A DNA stretch of 15,612 bases, taken from the NCBI GenBank assembly GCA_040877445.1, contig JBBDNT010000233.1, forward strand, positions 1 through 15,612, written 5' to 3'. The translations under genes were made by a program, and so were the position numbers. Positions 1-6,976 of this stretch are shown piece after piece (positions within the stretch are counted from its first letter, which is position 1; each line of letters begins with the position of its first letter). This DNA comes from JBBDNT01 sp040877445. GTDB taxonomy: Bacteria; Planctomycetota; Planctomycetia; Planctomycetales; Planctomycetaceae. The notes beneath the pieces are model-generated. The model had not been told where the DNA came from, made no database searches, and saw nothing but the letters and a program-made list of their open reading frames with translations.

Positions 1-270
1 GCGACCTCACCGTGTCATGGCCAATCCATCCTACGGTCGACCCACAAGATCAAGGGTGAAGGCGTACTACCCGCCCGTCCCACAAGTTCGACCTCGACGA
101 GAACGTAGCGGAATTCGCAAGAATTCCTACCGTTGCCGCGCGCGCATCGAACGTCTTGCGACTTCCGCTCTGGTTTCGGCCATGACGATCACAGACCAAG
201 ACCGATCGCGCGGGCTTCGACTCGCGCGGCGCCTCATCGTGAGCGGACTGAAGTCCGTCCTACGCGAGGT
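1..270. other. Non-coding stretch downstream of the TPR gene
   Basis: I see no convincing gene here. The open frames are Arg/Ser/Pro-rich GC artefacts with no recognisable family. It holds one short palindrome at 244-257 (CGGACT-GA-AGTCCG) followed by TCCTACG, which belongs to the CTTCAG/CTGAAG-centred palindrome class seen twice more in the window. A GC hairpin (GCGGC-GGAA-GCCGC, about 274-287) overlaps the end of the TPR gene and could help end its transcript, although no U tract follows on that strand. Confidence 0.5.
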
Positions 271-1065
271 TCAGCGGCGGAAGCCGCTATGGCCGGCCGA
301 TCCGCCCCCGCGGCGCGTGCCGCCGGCATGGATGACTTGCTGTTCCCGCTCGCGGGCGACTTGATCGAGCAGTTGCCGGGCCTGGCGGAGTTCGGGCTTC
401 ATCACGACCGCTTGCCTCAACTCGCGTTCGGCGTCGTCGAGGTTCCCCTCGTCGAAGAGGATGTAGCCGATGTTGTAATGGGCTTCGGCGTCTCCCACGG
501 CGCGGGCGAAGTGCGGCCGCGCCTGGTCGACGTTGCCCGACCGCGCGAGCGCGATGGCGAGGTGATGGCGATAGCCCGCGTCGTTGGGGGCGGCGACGGT
601 CGCCTCGTGCAGATGGCGGACCGCTTCCCGCCAGTTCTGCCGCGACGCGTGGAATTCGCCGAGCGCGGCGAGCACGGCCGGATCGCCGGGGCTGGCGCGG
701 AGCGCCTTCAGGAAGCCCTGTTCGGCTTCCGTCGTTCGTCCGGAAAGCTGGTCGATGCGGGCCAGGCCGAGCGTGGCATCGATCGACCGCGGATCTTCGC
801 CGAGCACCAGTTGGTACGACCCCCGGGCTTCGTCGAGGTTCCCCCAACTCTCCTGAAGGCGGGCGTAGGCCAGATGCGTCTGCCCGGGGTTGGCGAGTTC
901 CTTTCGGGAAATCTCGGCCTTCTCACGAAGGGCGGGGGACGCGCTTCCCCCGAACGGGTTGCCGAGCACGATCGCTCCGGAACCGTTCGCGCAGCCGGCC
1001 GCCGCGACGACGACCAGGCAGGCCGCGCTTCGCAAAGCGCCGCCGAATCCGCGGGCGAGAACCAT
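271..1065 (-). CDS. TPR-repeat lipoprotein
   Basis: Predicted 264-residue secreted lipoprotein. A hydrophobic stretch (residues about 12-24) ends in VAAAGC, a plausible lipobox with Cys25 as the lipidated residue. Residues about 61-226 form five consecutive tetratricopeptide-like helical pairs, with repeated A..L...G...EA pattern and units ending in P-G-D-P, A-P-N-D or K-P-E-L. The C-terminus is a low-complexity Gly/Arg tail. TPR proteins are scaffolds for protein-protein contacts, so no enzymatic role is inferred. The ATG at 1065 is preceded by GGAGGT about 6 bases upstream, which fixes the start well. The gene lies 86 bases downstream of the AAA ATPase gene on the same strand and could be co-transcribed with it. 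The specific partner is unknown. Confidence 0.88.
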   Translation of the reverse strand: MVLARGFGGALRSAACLVVVAAAGCANGSGAIVLGNPFGGSASPALREKAEISRKELANPGQTHLAYARLQESWGNLDEARGSYQLVLGEDPRSIDATLGLARIDQLSGRTTEAEQGFLKALRASPGDPAVLAALGEFHASRQNWREAVRHLHEATVAAPNDAGYRHHLAIALARSGNVDQARPHFARAVGDAEAHYNIGYILFDEGNLDDAERELRQAVVMKPELRQARQLLDQVAREREQQVIHAGGTRRGGGSAGHSGFRR

Positions 1066-1151
1066 GCCGCACCTCCGTGTGGGGCCGTTCGATTCCGACG
1101 AGTCGTCGTCGTGTGGATGACGGCGCGCACGCCGGTCGAATCATCGAGCAA

Positions 1152-2660
1152 TCACAACTGACAGAAGAACCGCTCCGCGGCCTCGCCGATCAGGTCCGGC
1201 GTGAGCAGCACCTCGTCGTTTCGGAATCGGCAGATCGACTGCACGATCTCCAGTAAATCTCGCGGGTCGCTCGATCTGGGGGGTTTGCCCTGAATGTAAT
1301 AGCGCGAAAACAAGTAATCCACGGCGGCCTGGCTGAATGGGATGCGCCGTTCCCGACAGCATCGCTCGAAGATGTCCGTGAACAGTTCCCGCGAAGGCGA
1401 ATCGATCTTGATCTTGTGGCGAATCCGGCGGAGGAACGCTTCGTCCACCAGTTCCCGCGGATCGAGATTGGTCGAGAACACGATGAGCTGCTCGAACGGG
1501 ACCGAGAACTTCTTGCCGGTCGCGAGCGTCATGTAGTCGATGCGGTCTTCGAGCGGGAGGATCCAGCGGTTGAGGAGGTCGCGGGGGCTGACGATCTGGC
1601 GGCCGAAGTCGTCGATCAGGAACACGCCGCCATTCGCCTTGATGTGCAACGGGGCGGTGTAGAAGTTGCTGGTGCGGTTGTAGCGGAGATCGAGCATGTC
1701 GAGGGTCAGCTCGCCGCCGGTCATCACCACGGGGCGGCGGATCCGTCGCCAACGAAGGTCCGGCTCGTGCGACTTGCGGGGTCGATCGGAATCGGCGCCG
1801 CTTGCTTCGGGTCGGAACGAATCCGCCTCGGGCTGATCGGTCGCCTGGTGCAGCGTGGGGTCGAAGATGGTGATGATCGCCCCTTCGGTCTGGATCGCAT
1901 AGGGGACGTAAATCTCGCCGCCGTTCTGGTTCAGGAATTTTCCCAGCCCCTTGGCGACCATCGATTTGCCGTTCCCCGGAGGTCCGTAGACGAAGATCGA
2001 CTTGCCGCTGCACACGGCCGGGCCGAGTTCTTCCAGCAGGGCGGGCGGAATGATCAGTTCATTGAAGGCGGCGAGCAACTTGTCCGCGTTGCACGTCGTC
2101 CCCGCGACCGATTGCAACGCGCACTGGTCGATGTACGCCTGCAGCGACACGGGGGCCGGGCCGACGTACCGGCATTGCTCGAAGGCGTCGTGAGCGCGGC
2201 GGCGGCCCTGCTCGGTGAGTTGAAAGCGGTACGAAGCCGGCCCGATCAACTCTCCGGACGAGACCTCGATGCATTTCTCGTCCTTCAGCAGCCGCAGCGG
2301 CTCTTCGACGATGCGAAACGGCAACCGCGCGTGCCGGGCGAGCTGAATTCCCAGCAGATTGCCTTGCAGATAAAGCTGCTTGAGGAGCAGGTTGGCGACC
2401 TGCATGACCGTCAGCCCGCTCTCGTCGATCGACGTCGGACCGCGCGGGGCGGGGACCGAAGTCAGGCGGTCGCTCACCGGCGGCAGCGGCGCGGGGGTGG
2501 CGCGCGGCACTCCGGCCGCGTGCTCGCTCGAGCCGAAGATGTCGTCGAACAACTCGCTTCCCGCGCCGCGCGTCGTCGCGGTGGCGGCTTTTCCGCCGGA
2601 GCGGGAGGCCGACCGCTCCGACGAAGGGGACGACGAGCCGGGCGGAGTCCAGTCGATCAT
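1152..2660 (-). CDS. AAA+ ATPase with winged-helix-like N-terminal region
   Basis: 502-residue cytoplasmic AAA+ ATPase. Residues 1-80 are Ser/Pro/Ala-rich and probably disordered. Residues about 84-180 look like a winged-helix or ligand module (LTVMQVANLLLKQLYLQG, then RFQLTEQGRRRA). The AAA core follows: Walker A GPPGNGKS at 226-233, Walker B GGVFLIDD at 344-351, sensor 1 FSTN at about 395-398, and a probable arginine finger in FLRRIRHKI at about 409-417. A 40-residue charged insert (about 272-312) separates Walker A and Walker B. ATP hydrolysis is therefore expected, coupled to remodelling of an unknown target. The start ATG has GAGG about 10 bases upstream. It sits between two lipoprotein genes on the same strand. 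It resembles planctomycete AAA ATPases of unassigned function; MoxR or DnaC-like labels would be over-specific. Confidence 0.9.
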   Translation of the reverse strand: MIDWTPPGSSSPSSERSASRSGGKAATATTRGAGSELFDDIFGSSEHAAGVPRATPAPLPPVSDRLTSVPAPRGPTSIDESGLTVMQVANLLLKQLYLQGNLLGIQLARHARLPFRIVEEPLRLLKDEKCIEVSSGELIGPASYRFQLTEQGRRRAHDAFEQCRYVGPAPVSLQAYIDQCALQSVAGTTCNADKLLAAFNELIIPPALLEELGPAVCSGKSIFVYGPPGNGKSMVAKGLGKFLNQNGGEIYVPYAIQTEGAIITIFDPTLHQATDQPEADSFRPEASGADSDRPRKSHEPDLRWRRIRRPVVMTGGELTLDMLDLRYNRTSNFYTAPLHIKANGGVFLIDDFGRQIVSPRDLLNRWILPLEDRIDYMTLATGKKFSVPFEQLIVFSTNLDPRELVDEAFLRRIRHKIKIDSPSRELFTDIFERCCRERRIPFSQAAVDYLFSRYYIQGKPPRSSDPRDLLEIVQSICRFRNDEVLLTPDLIGEAAERFFCQL

Positions 2661-2713
2661 GCCGCGGTCGCCTCGATGCCGTGTCCTGCGATTCCTGATT
2701 CAGTCAAGCCTAG

Positions 2714-2778
2714 CTCGCGAAACGGACCCGGAAGCGATGAAGGCGAGATTTCATCGATTTCGGCGAACGTTTCGCGAG
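2714..2778. repeat. Nested inverted repeat between lipoprotein and ATPase genes
   Basis: An outer perfect 11-bp inverted repeat, CTCGCGAAACG at 2714-2724 and CGTTTCGCGAG at 2768-2778, encloses a second perfect 7-bp inverted repeat, CGATGAA/TTCATCG, around 2735-2755. It fills most of the 138-base spacer between two minus-strand genes. There is no U tract, so it is not a classical terminator. It may be an intergenic palindromic element or an RNA processing or stability structure. Confidence 0.6.
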
Positions 2779-2798
2779 CGTCTTCAACGAGACCCCGG

Positions 2799-3698
2799 TC
2801 AGTTCCCCCCCGCGCCCGCTCCGGTGGGCACGGCGATGTACTGGATGCGCGGCTCGGGAATCGTCTCGAAGATTTGCCGCTGGATCGCGTCGATCTCGCG
2901 TGCCGGACGGCCGAGCGGCTCGGTCACGCGGGGCAAGATCGGCGGGAGGTCCGCTTCGCCGACCTGTTCGATCGCCGCGAGACGCGTGGCGGCGAGCCGG
3001 GCCTCGGTGAGGGCGGCGTTCTCCGCGGTCTGCACGTGGATCACGCGGTACTCGGGCCGCGGGTTTTGCAGAATCCACCGCATGTGCAGCCGGCCGGGCT
3101 GGTTGACTTCCTGAGTGTCGGCGTCGAAGTGGTACTCGTACATCGTGGTCGCCTCGGTCCAGCCGTTGTGCTCCTGCAACGCGAGGACCGTGCGGACGTA
3201 GGCGCGATCGTCGCAGACGTAGGGATAGGGCCAATAATGCGCGGCGTGATAGATGTGCGAGAATTCCGACTTCTCACCGCGGGGACGCGCATAGGGAGGC
3301 CATTGCTTCCCAGCGTGGTCGACCTGGCGGGCGCTGACCGGATCGCCGGATCGCTGCGCGTACCATTCCTCGCTCCACCGCTTGGGAGGCTCGCAGTTCG
3401 GACAGCCGCCGTGCGGGCAGTTGCCGCTTCCGTCGCGGCAGACCGCCCCGCTTCCATTTCCATGCGGTCCTTCGCCGCGGATTTGCGGGCGAACGATCGT
3501 CCCTCTGTTGGACGTCCCGGCGAACGCCGGGCCGGCGGCGCCGTCGGCATGGCATTCACCGGGAGCGCACTCCCCGGGAGCGCACTCGGCGGAGGCCATG
3601 CCTCCGGAGTTGGACAGCGATCGGCAACCGGTTCCGACAGCGAGCGCGGCGCAGGCGACGGCGGCAAGCGCCGCCCCTTGGTACGTGGCGGACCTCAT
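2799..3698 (-). CDS. Cysteine-rich lipoprotein, unknown function
   Basis: 299-residue predicted exported lipoprotein that I do not recognise. From the ATG at 3698 the N-terminus is MRSATYQGAALAAVACAALA with a possible lipobox VGTGC (Cys25). AAGGGGGA lies about 7 bases upstream of this ATG; the in-frame ATG at 3764 would put 22 polar residues before the signal and is less likely. Residues about 36-50 contain a short repeat (ECAPGEC-APGEC) and a second cysteine cluster (NCPHGGCPNC) lies near residue 95, suggesting disulfides or metal binding. The middle is rich in Tyr, Trp and His (HIYHAAHYWPYPYVC), followed by a helical, charged C-terminal half. A weak minus-strand -10 candidate (GATAAT, 3797-3802) lies about 100 bases upstream, without a convincing -35. 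Confidence 0.8.
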   Translation of the reverse strand: MRSATYQGAALAAVACAALAVGTGCRSLSNSGGMASAECAPGECAPGECHADGAAGPAFAGTSNRGTIVRPQIRGEGPHGNGSGAVCRDGSGNCPHGGCPNCEPPKRWSEEWYAQRSGDPVSARQVDHAGKQWPPYARPRGEKSEFSHIYHAAHYWPYPYVCDDRAYVRTVLALQEHNGWTEATTMYEYHFDADTQEVNQPGRLHMRWILQNPRPEYRVIHVQTAENAALTEARLAATRLAAIEQVGEADLPPILPRVTEPLGRPAREIDAIQRQIFETIPEPRIQYIAVPTGAGAGGN

Positions 3699-4040
3699 CC
3701 GTGATTCCCCCTTGCAGTCTGGATCCTGGACCGCGGCGCGTGCGGGCGCATCCGCGGACCTCATCCGCCGAAGCGGGTTCGGCGGGCATCATCAGAATTA
3801 TCGGCAGGAACGGACCCCGCCATGACGCGAATGCGGCCGGTTGTTCGCAGCGACCGGCTTCGTTCGCAGCGACCGGCTTCGTTCGTAGTGACCGGCTTCA
3901 GCCGGTCTTGCCGAGCGGATCGAACACGCGCACCGTAGGACGGATCCAGACACATGAAGCAGGGAGGCCTGTCCGGGGATCGCAGGGGCTGTTTTCCTTG
4001 ACCGCCGCCCATGCCCTGGCCAGTCAATCCTCTCGCAGGT
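3699..4040. other. Intergenic spacer with repeats, no gene seen
   Basis: The spacer lies upstream of the cysteine-rich lipoprotein gene. It must hold that gene's promoter on the minus strand; the only candidate I see is GATAAT at 3797-3802. The remainder contains three tandem 19-base repeats (listed separately) and no credible coding frame. Confidence 0.5.
3843..3907. repeat. Three tandem 19-bp repeats ending in a palindrome
   Basis: The unit GTTCGCAGCGACCGGCTTC occurs at 3843-3861 and 3862-3880 without change, and at 3881-3899 with two substitutions (GTTCGTAGTGACCGGCTTC). The last unit runs into AGCCGGTC to give a perfect hairpin GACCGGCT-TC-AGCCGGTC at 3890-3907. The truncated copies keep only the left arm, as if the palindrome was partly amplified by slippage. 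Units are directly adjacent, so this is not a CRISPR array. Confidence 0.85.
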
Positions 4041-4131
4041 AAACCATCAACCGGAGAGCCGTGTGCGGGAGACCCGCACGCACGGTTCGGAGGGGAGGGA
4101 GACCGAACTCGATCGGACTCCCTTACTCTAT
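4041..4131 (+). ncRNA. Group II intron 3' fragment (domain V and VI)
   Basis: Positions 4056-4088 match the catalytic domain V of bacterial group II introns. GAGCCGTG pairs with CACGGTTC, a 2-base CG bulge precedes the 3' strand, and the upper stem TGCGGG/CCCGCA is closed by a short AGA loop. The following 4097-4122 folds as a domain VI-like hairpin: GGGAG/CTCCC outside, CCGA/TCGG inside, with unpaired A at 4102 and 4117. The segment ends TTACTCTAT, the kind of 3' splice-site sequence typical of these introns. There is no reverse-transcriptase ORF or upstream domains in the 350 bases before it, so this is a 3' remnant, not an active intron. The 5' limit is uncertain. Confidence 0.82.
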
Positions 4132-4154
4132 CGAAGCCGGCCACGTCGAATTCC

Positions 4155-5558
4155 TCAGGCCGCGGCCGCCGCGAGTTCGCTCAGCGCTTCATCGAGAATG
4201 CGGATCGCCGTGTCGGCTTGCGCGCGGTCGATCACCAGCGGCGGGCAGAGGCGGATGCTGTTCTCGCCGCAGCCCAACAGCAGCAGCCCCTTGCGGAAGC
4301 AACGCTGCACGACGTCATTCCGCTCGGTGGTGGCGCGTTCCTTCGTTTCGCGGTCGCGGACGAGTTCCACGCCGATCATCAGCCCCTTGCCGCGCACGTC
4401 GCCGATGATCGCGTGCCGGCCCGCCAATGCGCGGAGTTCGCTCAGCAGGTGATCGCCGATCGCCGCGGAGTTCGCCATCAGTTCCTCTTCGATGAGCCGA
4501 ATCGTCTCGATCGCCGCCACGCACGAGAGCGGGTTCCCGCCGAAGGTGCTGGCGTGCGAGCCGGGAGGCCAGTCCATGATGTCGCCGCGGGCGACGATCG
4601 CCCCCAGAGGCAATCCCGAGGCGATCCCCTTCGCAAGGCAGAGAATGTCCGGCTCGACGCCCCAGTGCTCGAGAGCGAACATCTTTCCGGTGCGGCCCAT
4701 GCCGGTCTGCACTTCGTCCGCCACGTAGAGGATGCCGTGCTTCTCGCACAGCGACTTCAACCGGCGGTGAAACTCGGGCGGCGGAACGATGTAGCCCCCT
4801 TCCCCCTGGATCGGCTCGACGAACACCGCCGCGACTTCCTCGGGAGGAAAGGCCCGCGCGAAGAGTTGCCGTTCGAGATGGTCGAGCGTGGCGAGCGGGT
4901 CCGCGCCGTCGGGCGTGCGGTACGGATCCGGATAGTCGATGTGCGTGACTTCGGGGACGAACGGCCCGAACCCGCGGCGCTGCCCGGTCTTGCTGGCGGT
5001 GAGCGAGAGAGCCCCCATCGTGCGGCCGTGAAAGGCACCGTAGAAGGCGATGATCCGTTTGCGCTTGGTGTTCCAGCGGGCGAGCTTGAACGCCGCCTCG
5101 ACCGCCTCGGCCCCGGAGTTGGTGAAGAACACACGGCGACTTGCGGATCCGGGCGGGGAAGCGACCCGGACGCTTTGAGCGTCCGGGACACTTGCGGCCG
5201 GAAAGATTTCGGCGAGCTTCCGCGCGAGTTCCGCCTGCGGCTCGTAATAGAAATCGGTCCCCGACATGTGCAGCAGCTTCCCCGCCTGCTCGCGCACGGC
5301 AGCGACGACGCGCGGATGGCAATGCCCCGTCGCGCAAACGGCGATCCCGGCGGTGAAGTCGAGAAACAGATTCCCATCCAAATCCTCGATCACCGCCCCC
5401 TCCCCGCGTTTCACGGCGAGGGGATACACCCGCGTGTACGAGGGGGACGTGAATCGCTCGTCGGCCTCGATGAGCGCGCGGGCCCGCGGCCCGGGGAGCG
5501 GAGTGCGGATGGAGGGGACTGATGTTTGTGTGGTGGCGGACGTCTTCATGTAATCCAT
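4155..5558 (-). CDS. Class III PLP-dependent aminotransferase (GabT/ArgD-like)
   Basis: 467-residue fold-type I aminotransferase that moves an amino group between an amino acid and a 2-oxo acid through pyridoxal phosphate. Visible family marks: GTDFYYEPQAELARKL, FFTNSGAEAVEAA at about 144-156 (phosphate-binding), AFHGRTMGALS at about 175-185, DEVQTGMGRTGKMFALEHW with Asp281, and LCLAKGIASGLPLGA with Lys310 as the Schiff-base lysine. The substrate cannot be fixed: GABA, acetylornithine, ornithine or lysine-type donors and the archaeal-type 'acetylornithine aminotransferase family' are all possible. Residues 124-140 are an extra 17-residue insert encoded by a palindromic element. ATGs at 5558 and 5549 are possible starts and neither has a clear Shine-Dalgarno. 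No neighbouring amino acid pathway gene helps the assignment. Confidence 0.92.
   Translation of the reverse strand: MDYMKTSATTQTSVPSIRTPLPGPRARALIEADERFTSPSYTRVYPLAVKRGEGAVIEDLDGNLFLDFTAGIAVCATGHCHPRVVAAVREQAGKLLHMSGTDFYYEPQAELARKLAEIFPAASVPDAQSVRVASPPGSASRRVFFTNSGAEAVEAAFKLARWNTKRKRIIAFYGAFHGRTMGALSLTASKTGQRRGFGPFVPEVTHIDYPDPYRTPDGADPLATLDHLERQLFARAFPPEEVAAVFVEPIQGEGGYIVPPPEFHRRLKSLCEKHGILYVADEVQTGMGRTGKMFALEHWGVEPDILCLAKGIASGLPLGAIVARGDIMDWPPGSHASTFGGNPLSCVAAIETIRLIEEELMANSAAIGDHLLSELRALAGRHAIIGDVRGKGLMIGVELVRDRETKERATTERNDVVQRCFRKGLLLLGCGENSIRLCPPLVIDRAQADTAIRILDEALSELAAAAA
5139..5197. repeat. Palindromic element inserted in frame in the aminotransferase gene
   Basis: The 8-base direct repeat ACTTGCGG occurs at 5139-5146 and 5190-5197. 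Between them lies a perfect 10-bp palindrome, CCCGGACGCT-TTG-AGCGTCCGGG at 5165-5187. The period from repeat to repeat is 51 bases, exactly 17 codons. Removing one period gives the ordinary family spacing (AEIFPAAS-RRVFFTNSG). The layout is that of a small insertion with target-site duplication that kept the reading frame. The arm CCCGGACGCT recurs at 8814-8823 after pyrH. Confidence 0.8.
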
Positions 5559-5902
5559 TTTCGGTTCGACGCGCTACATCTCGTTCCCAAGCTCCGCTTG
5601 GGAACGCACGCCTTGGAAGCTCCGCTTCCCGAGGTCGCGAAGCGGAGCTTCGCAGAAGGCCGTTTCCAAGCGGAGCTTGGAAACAAGGGAATGAAAGCCG
5701 TGCATCATGTTCTACCCTGAAGGGCTTGCATTCCATAGCCCAGGGTCGCGAGCGGAGCGAGCGCACCCTAGGGCGCTTTCCTGACGCCGTCCGTATCCAT
5801 CAGTACGGGGAAACCAGCCAGACAGTTTGCACTGGCGACCAGTACGAAGTCAATGACTTGCACTCGGCACGGGACGCCGGGCGCCTTCCACGCGGCACGG
5901 GT
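5559..5902. other. Spacer between divergent aminotransferase and rpsB genes
   Basis: No coding frame is convincing. It holds the four-hairpin array (5582-5684) and a second repeat-like stretch at about 5713-5772, with imperfect stem AGGGT...ACCCT around CGAGCGGAGCGAG. That stretch resembles a dispersed 'GGGCTATGGAATGCAAGCCC' intergenic sequence I associate with planctomycete genomes. The aminotransferase promoter on the minus strand must lie here but is not obvious. Confidence 0.5.
5582..5684. repeat. Array of four short hairpins sharing a CTCCG/CGGAG loop
   Basis: Four perfect hairpins follow each other: CGTTCCCAAG-CTCCG-CTTGGGAACG (5582-5606), GGAAG-CTCCG-CTTCC (5615-5629), GCGAAG-CGGAG-CTTCGC (5637-5653), GTTTCCAAG-CGGAG-CTTGGAAAC (5662-5684). 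All contain the 11-base core AAGCTCCGCTT, twice on the plus strand and then twice on the minus strand, so the array is itself roughly mirror-arranged. It lies directly upstream of the aminotransferase start. Confidence 0.88.
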
Positions 5903-5931
5903 TTGACGCCGGTCGCCGCCGCCGCTAGGAT
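5903..5931 (+). promoter_or_regulatory. Sigma70-type promoter for rpsB
   Basis: TTGACG (5903-5908, 5 of 6 to consensus), a 17-base spacer, then TAGGAT (5926-5931, 4 of 6). Transcription would begin near 5938, giving an rpsB leader of about 220 bases that contains several GC hairpins, including CGCATC-CTC-GCGATGCG-type pairing near 6105-6121. The spacing and position make this the best promoter candidate for the rpsB-tsf operon. Confidence 0.65.
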
Positions 5932-6157
5932 TGTCCGCTTGATGATCTCGGGGTGCGAAATCCCGCCCATGCCGGGCCGCTTGGAGGCCCGCGTGGTCGC
6001 GCCGGTCGCTCGTTCCGCGTGAGGACGAGCATCGCCCCCATCCATTGCGGCGTCGCCGCCAGCGCTCGAACGGTCCCCGATCACCCGCGGGACCGTGCCG
6101 GTTCGCATCCTCGCGATGCGATCGGTGGAGCGGCGGCGAACCAGGGAGCATGTGCCC

Positions 6158-6907
6158 GTGTCGGAACAGCCAAGCATCGTCGTTCAGGACATTCTCGAAG
6201 CCGGGGTTCACTTCGGCCACCGCACCAGCCGGTGGAACCCGAAGATGCGGCCGTATATTTACGGCAAGCGGAACCTGATTCACATCATCGACATCAAGGA
6301 GACCGTCCGCGGACTGCTGCGGGCTCGAAAGTATCTCCAGCAGGTCGCCGAACAGGGCAGCCTGATTTTGTTCGTGGGAACGAAGCGGCAGGCGGCCGAG
6401 CCGATTCGCGAGGCGGCCGAGGCGTGCGGCATGCCCTATGTCAACGAGCGCTGGCTGGGAGGGACGCTCACCAATTTCCGCACCGTCCGCAGCCGGCTTC
6501 AGCGGCTGGAAGAGTTGGAGACCCTCGACGCCCAGGGGACGATCGGAATGTACTCGAAGAAGATGCAGTCCTCCCTGCTCCGCGAGAAGCGGAAGATCTT
6601 TCGCAACCTCAACGGCTTGCGGAACCTCAACCGGCTTCCCGAGGCGGTCGTGATCATCGACCCCCGCAAGGAGAAGAACTGCGTCCACGAGGCCCGCATC
6701 GTCGGCGCGAAAATCGTCTCGCTGATCGACACCGACAGCGATCCCGACCAGGTCGACCTGCCGATCCCCGGCAACGACGACAGCATCCGCTCGATCCGCC
6801 TGATCCTCGAACATCTCGCGGCGGCGGTGAAGACGGGACGCGGCGAACCCGCCGAGGAACGCAAGGAAGAACGCGCGCCCGAGCCGCGGCCGATCCCGTC
6901 GTTGTGA
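6158..6907 (+). CDS. rpsB: 30S ribosomal protein S2
   Basis: 249-residue S2, a component of the 30S subunit needed for S1 docking and initiation. Family sequence is unmistakable: ILEAGVHFGHRTSRWNPKM, YIYGKRNLIHIIDI, FVGTKRQA, MPYVNERWLGGTLTNFRT, and P(E)AVVIIDPRKE...IPGNDDSIRSI. The last 25 residues are a charged Glu/Arg/Pro tail. I chose GTG at 6158 because GGGAG (6144-6148) is 9 bases upstream and the protein then begins a few residues before the conserved helix, as is usual. The in-frame ATG at 6095 would add 21 Arg-rich residues that look non-native. It is followed after 69 bases by tsf, the classical order. Confidence 0.96.
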   Translation: MSEQPSIVVQDILEAGVHFGHRTSRWNPKMRPYIYGKRNLIHIIDIKETVRGLLRARKYLQQVAEQGSLILFVGTKRQAAEPIREAAEACGMPYVNERWLGGTLTNFRTVRSRLQRLEELETLDAQGTIGMYSKKMQSSLLREKRKIFRNLNGLRNLNRLPEAVVIIDPRKEKNCVHEARIVGAKIVSLIDTDSDPDQVDLPIPGNDDSIRSIRLILEHLAAAVKTGRGEPAEERKEERAPEPRPIPSL

Positions 6908-6920
6908 GCGGCCTTCGGAT

Positions 6921-6952
6921 TTCGTAGTGCGAACTGAAGTTCGCACTACGAA
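6921..6952. repeat. 15-bp-stem palindrome between rpsB and tsf
   Basis: Perfect hairpin: TTCGTAGTGCGAACT (6921-6935), loop GA, then its exact complement (6938-6952). No U tract follows on either strand within the spacer, so it is not a textbook terminator. It could lower tsf expression relative to rpsB, or protect mRNA ends. It shares the GTAG prefix and CTGAAG centre with palindromes at 244-257 and 3890-3907. Confidence 0.9.
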
Positions 6953-6976
6953 GGATTGGGAGGAGAGAAAGAAGCC

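Noticed and set aside
1416..3704. 762-codon plus-strand open frame opposite the ATPase and lipoprotein genes
   Set aside because: It is the antisense shadow of high-GC genes: Arg/Gly/Asp-rich, no family motifs, while the minus strand has Walker motifs, a lipobox and Shine-Dalgarno sites.
3843..3899. CRISPR array
   Set aside because: The three 19-base units are directly adjacent with no spacers, and no cas gene is present.
6095..6157. Upstream ATG start for rpsB
   Set aside because: It adds 21 Arg-rich residues not typical of S2, whereas GTG 6158 has GGGAG 9 bases upstream.
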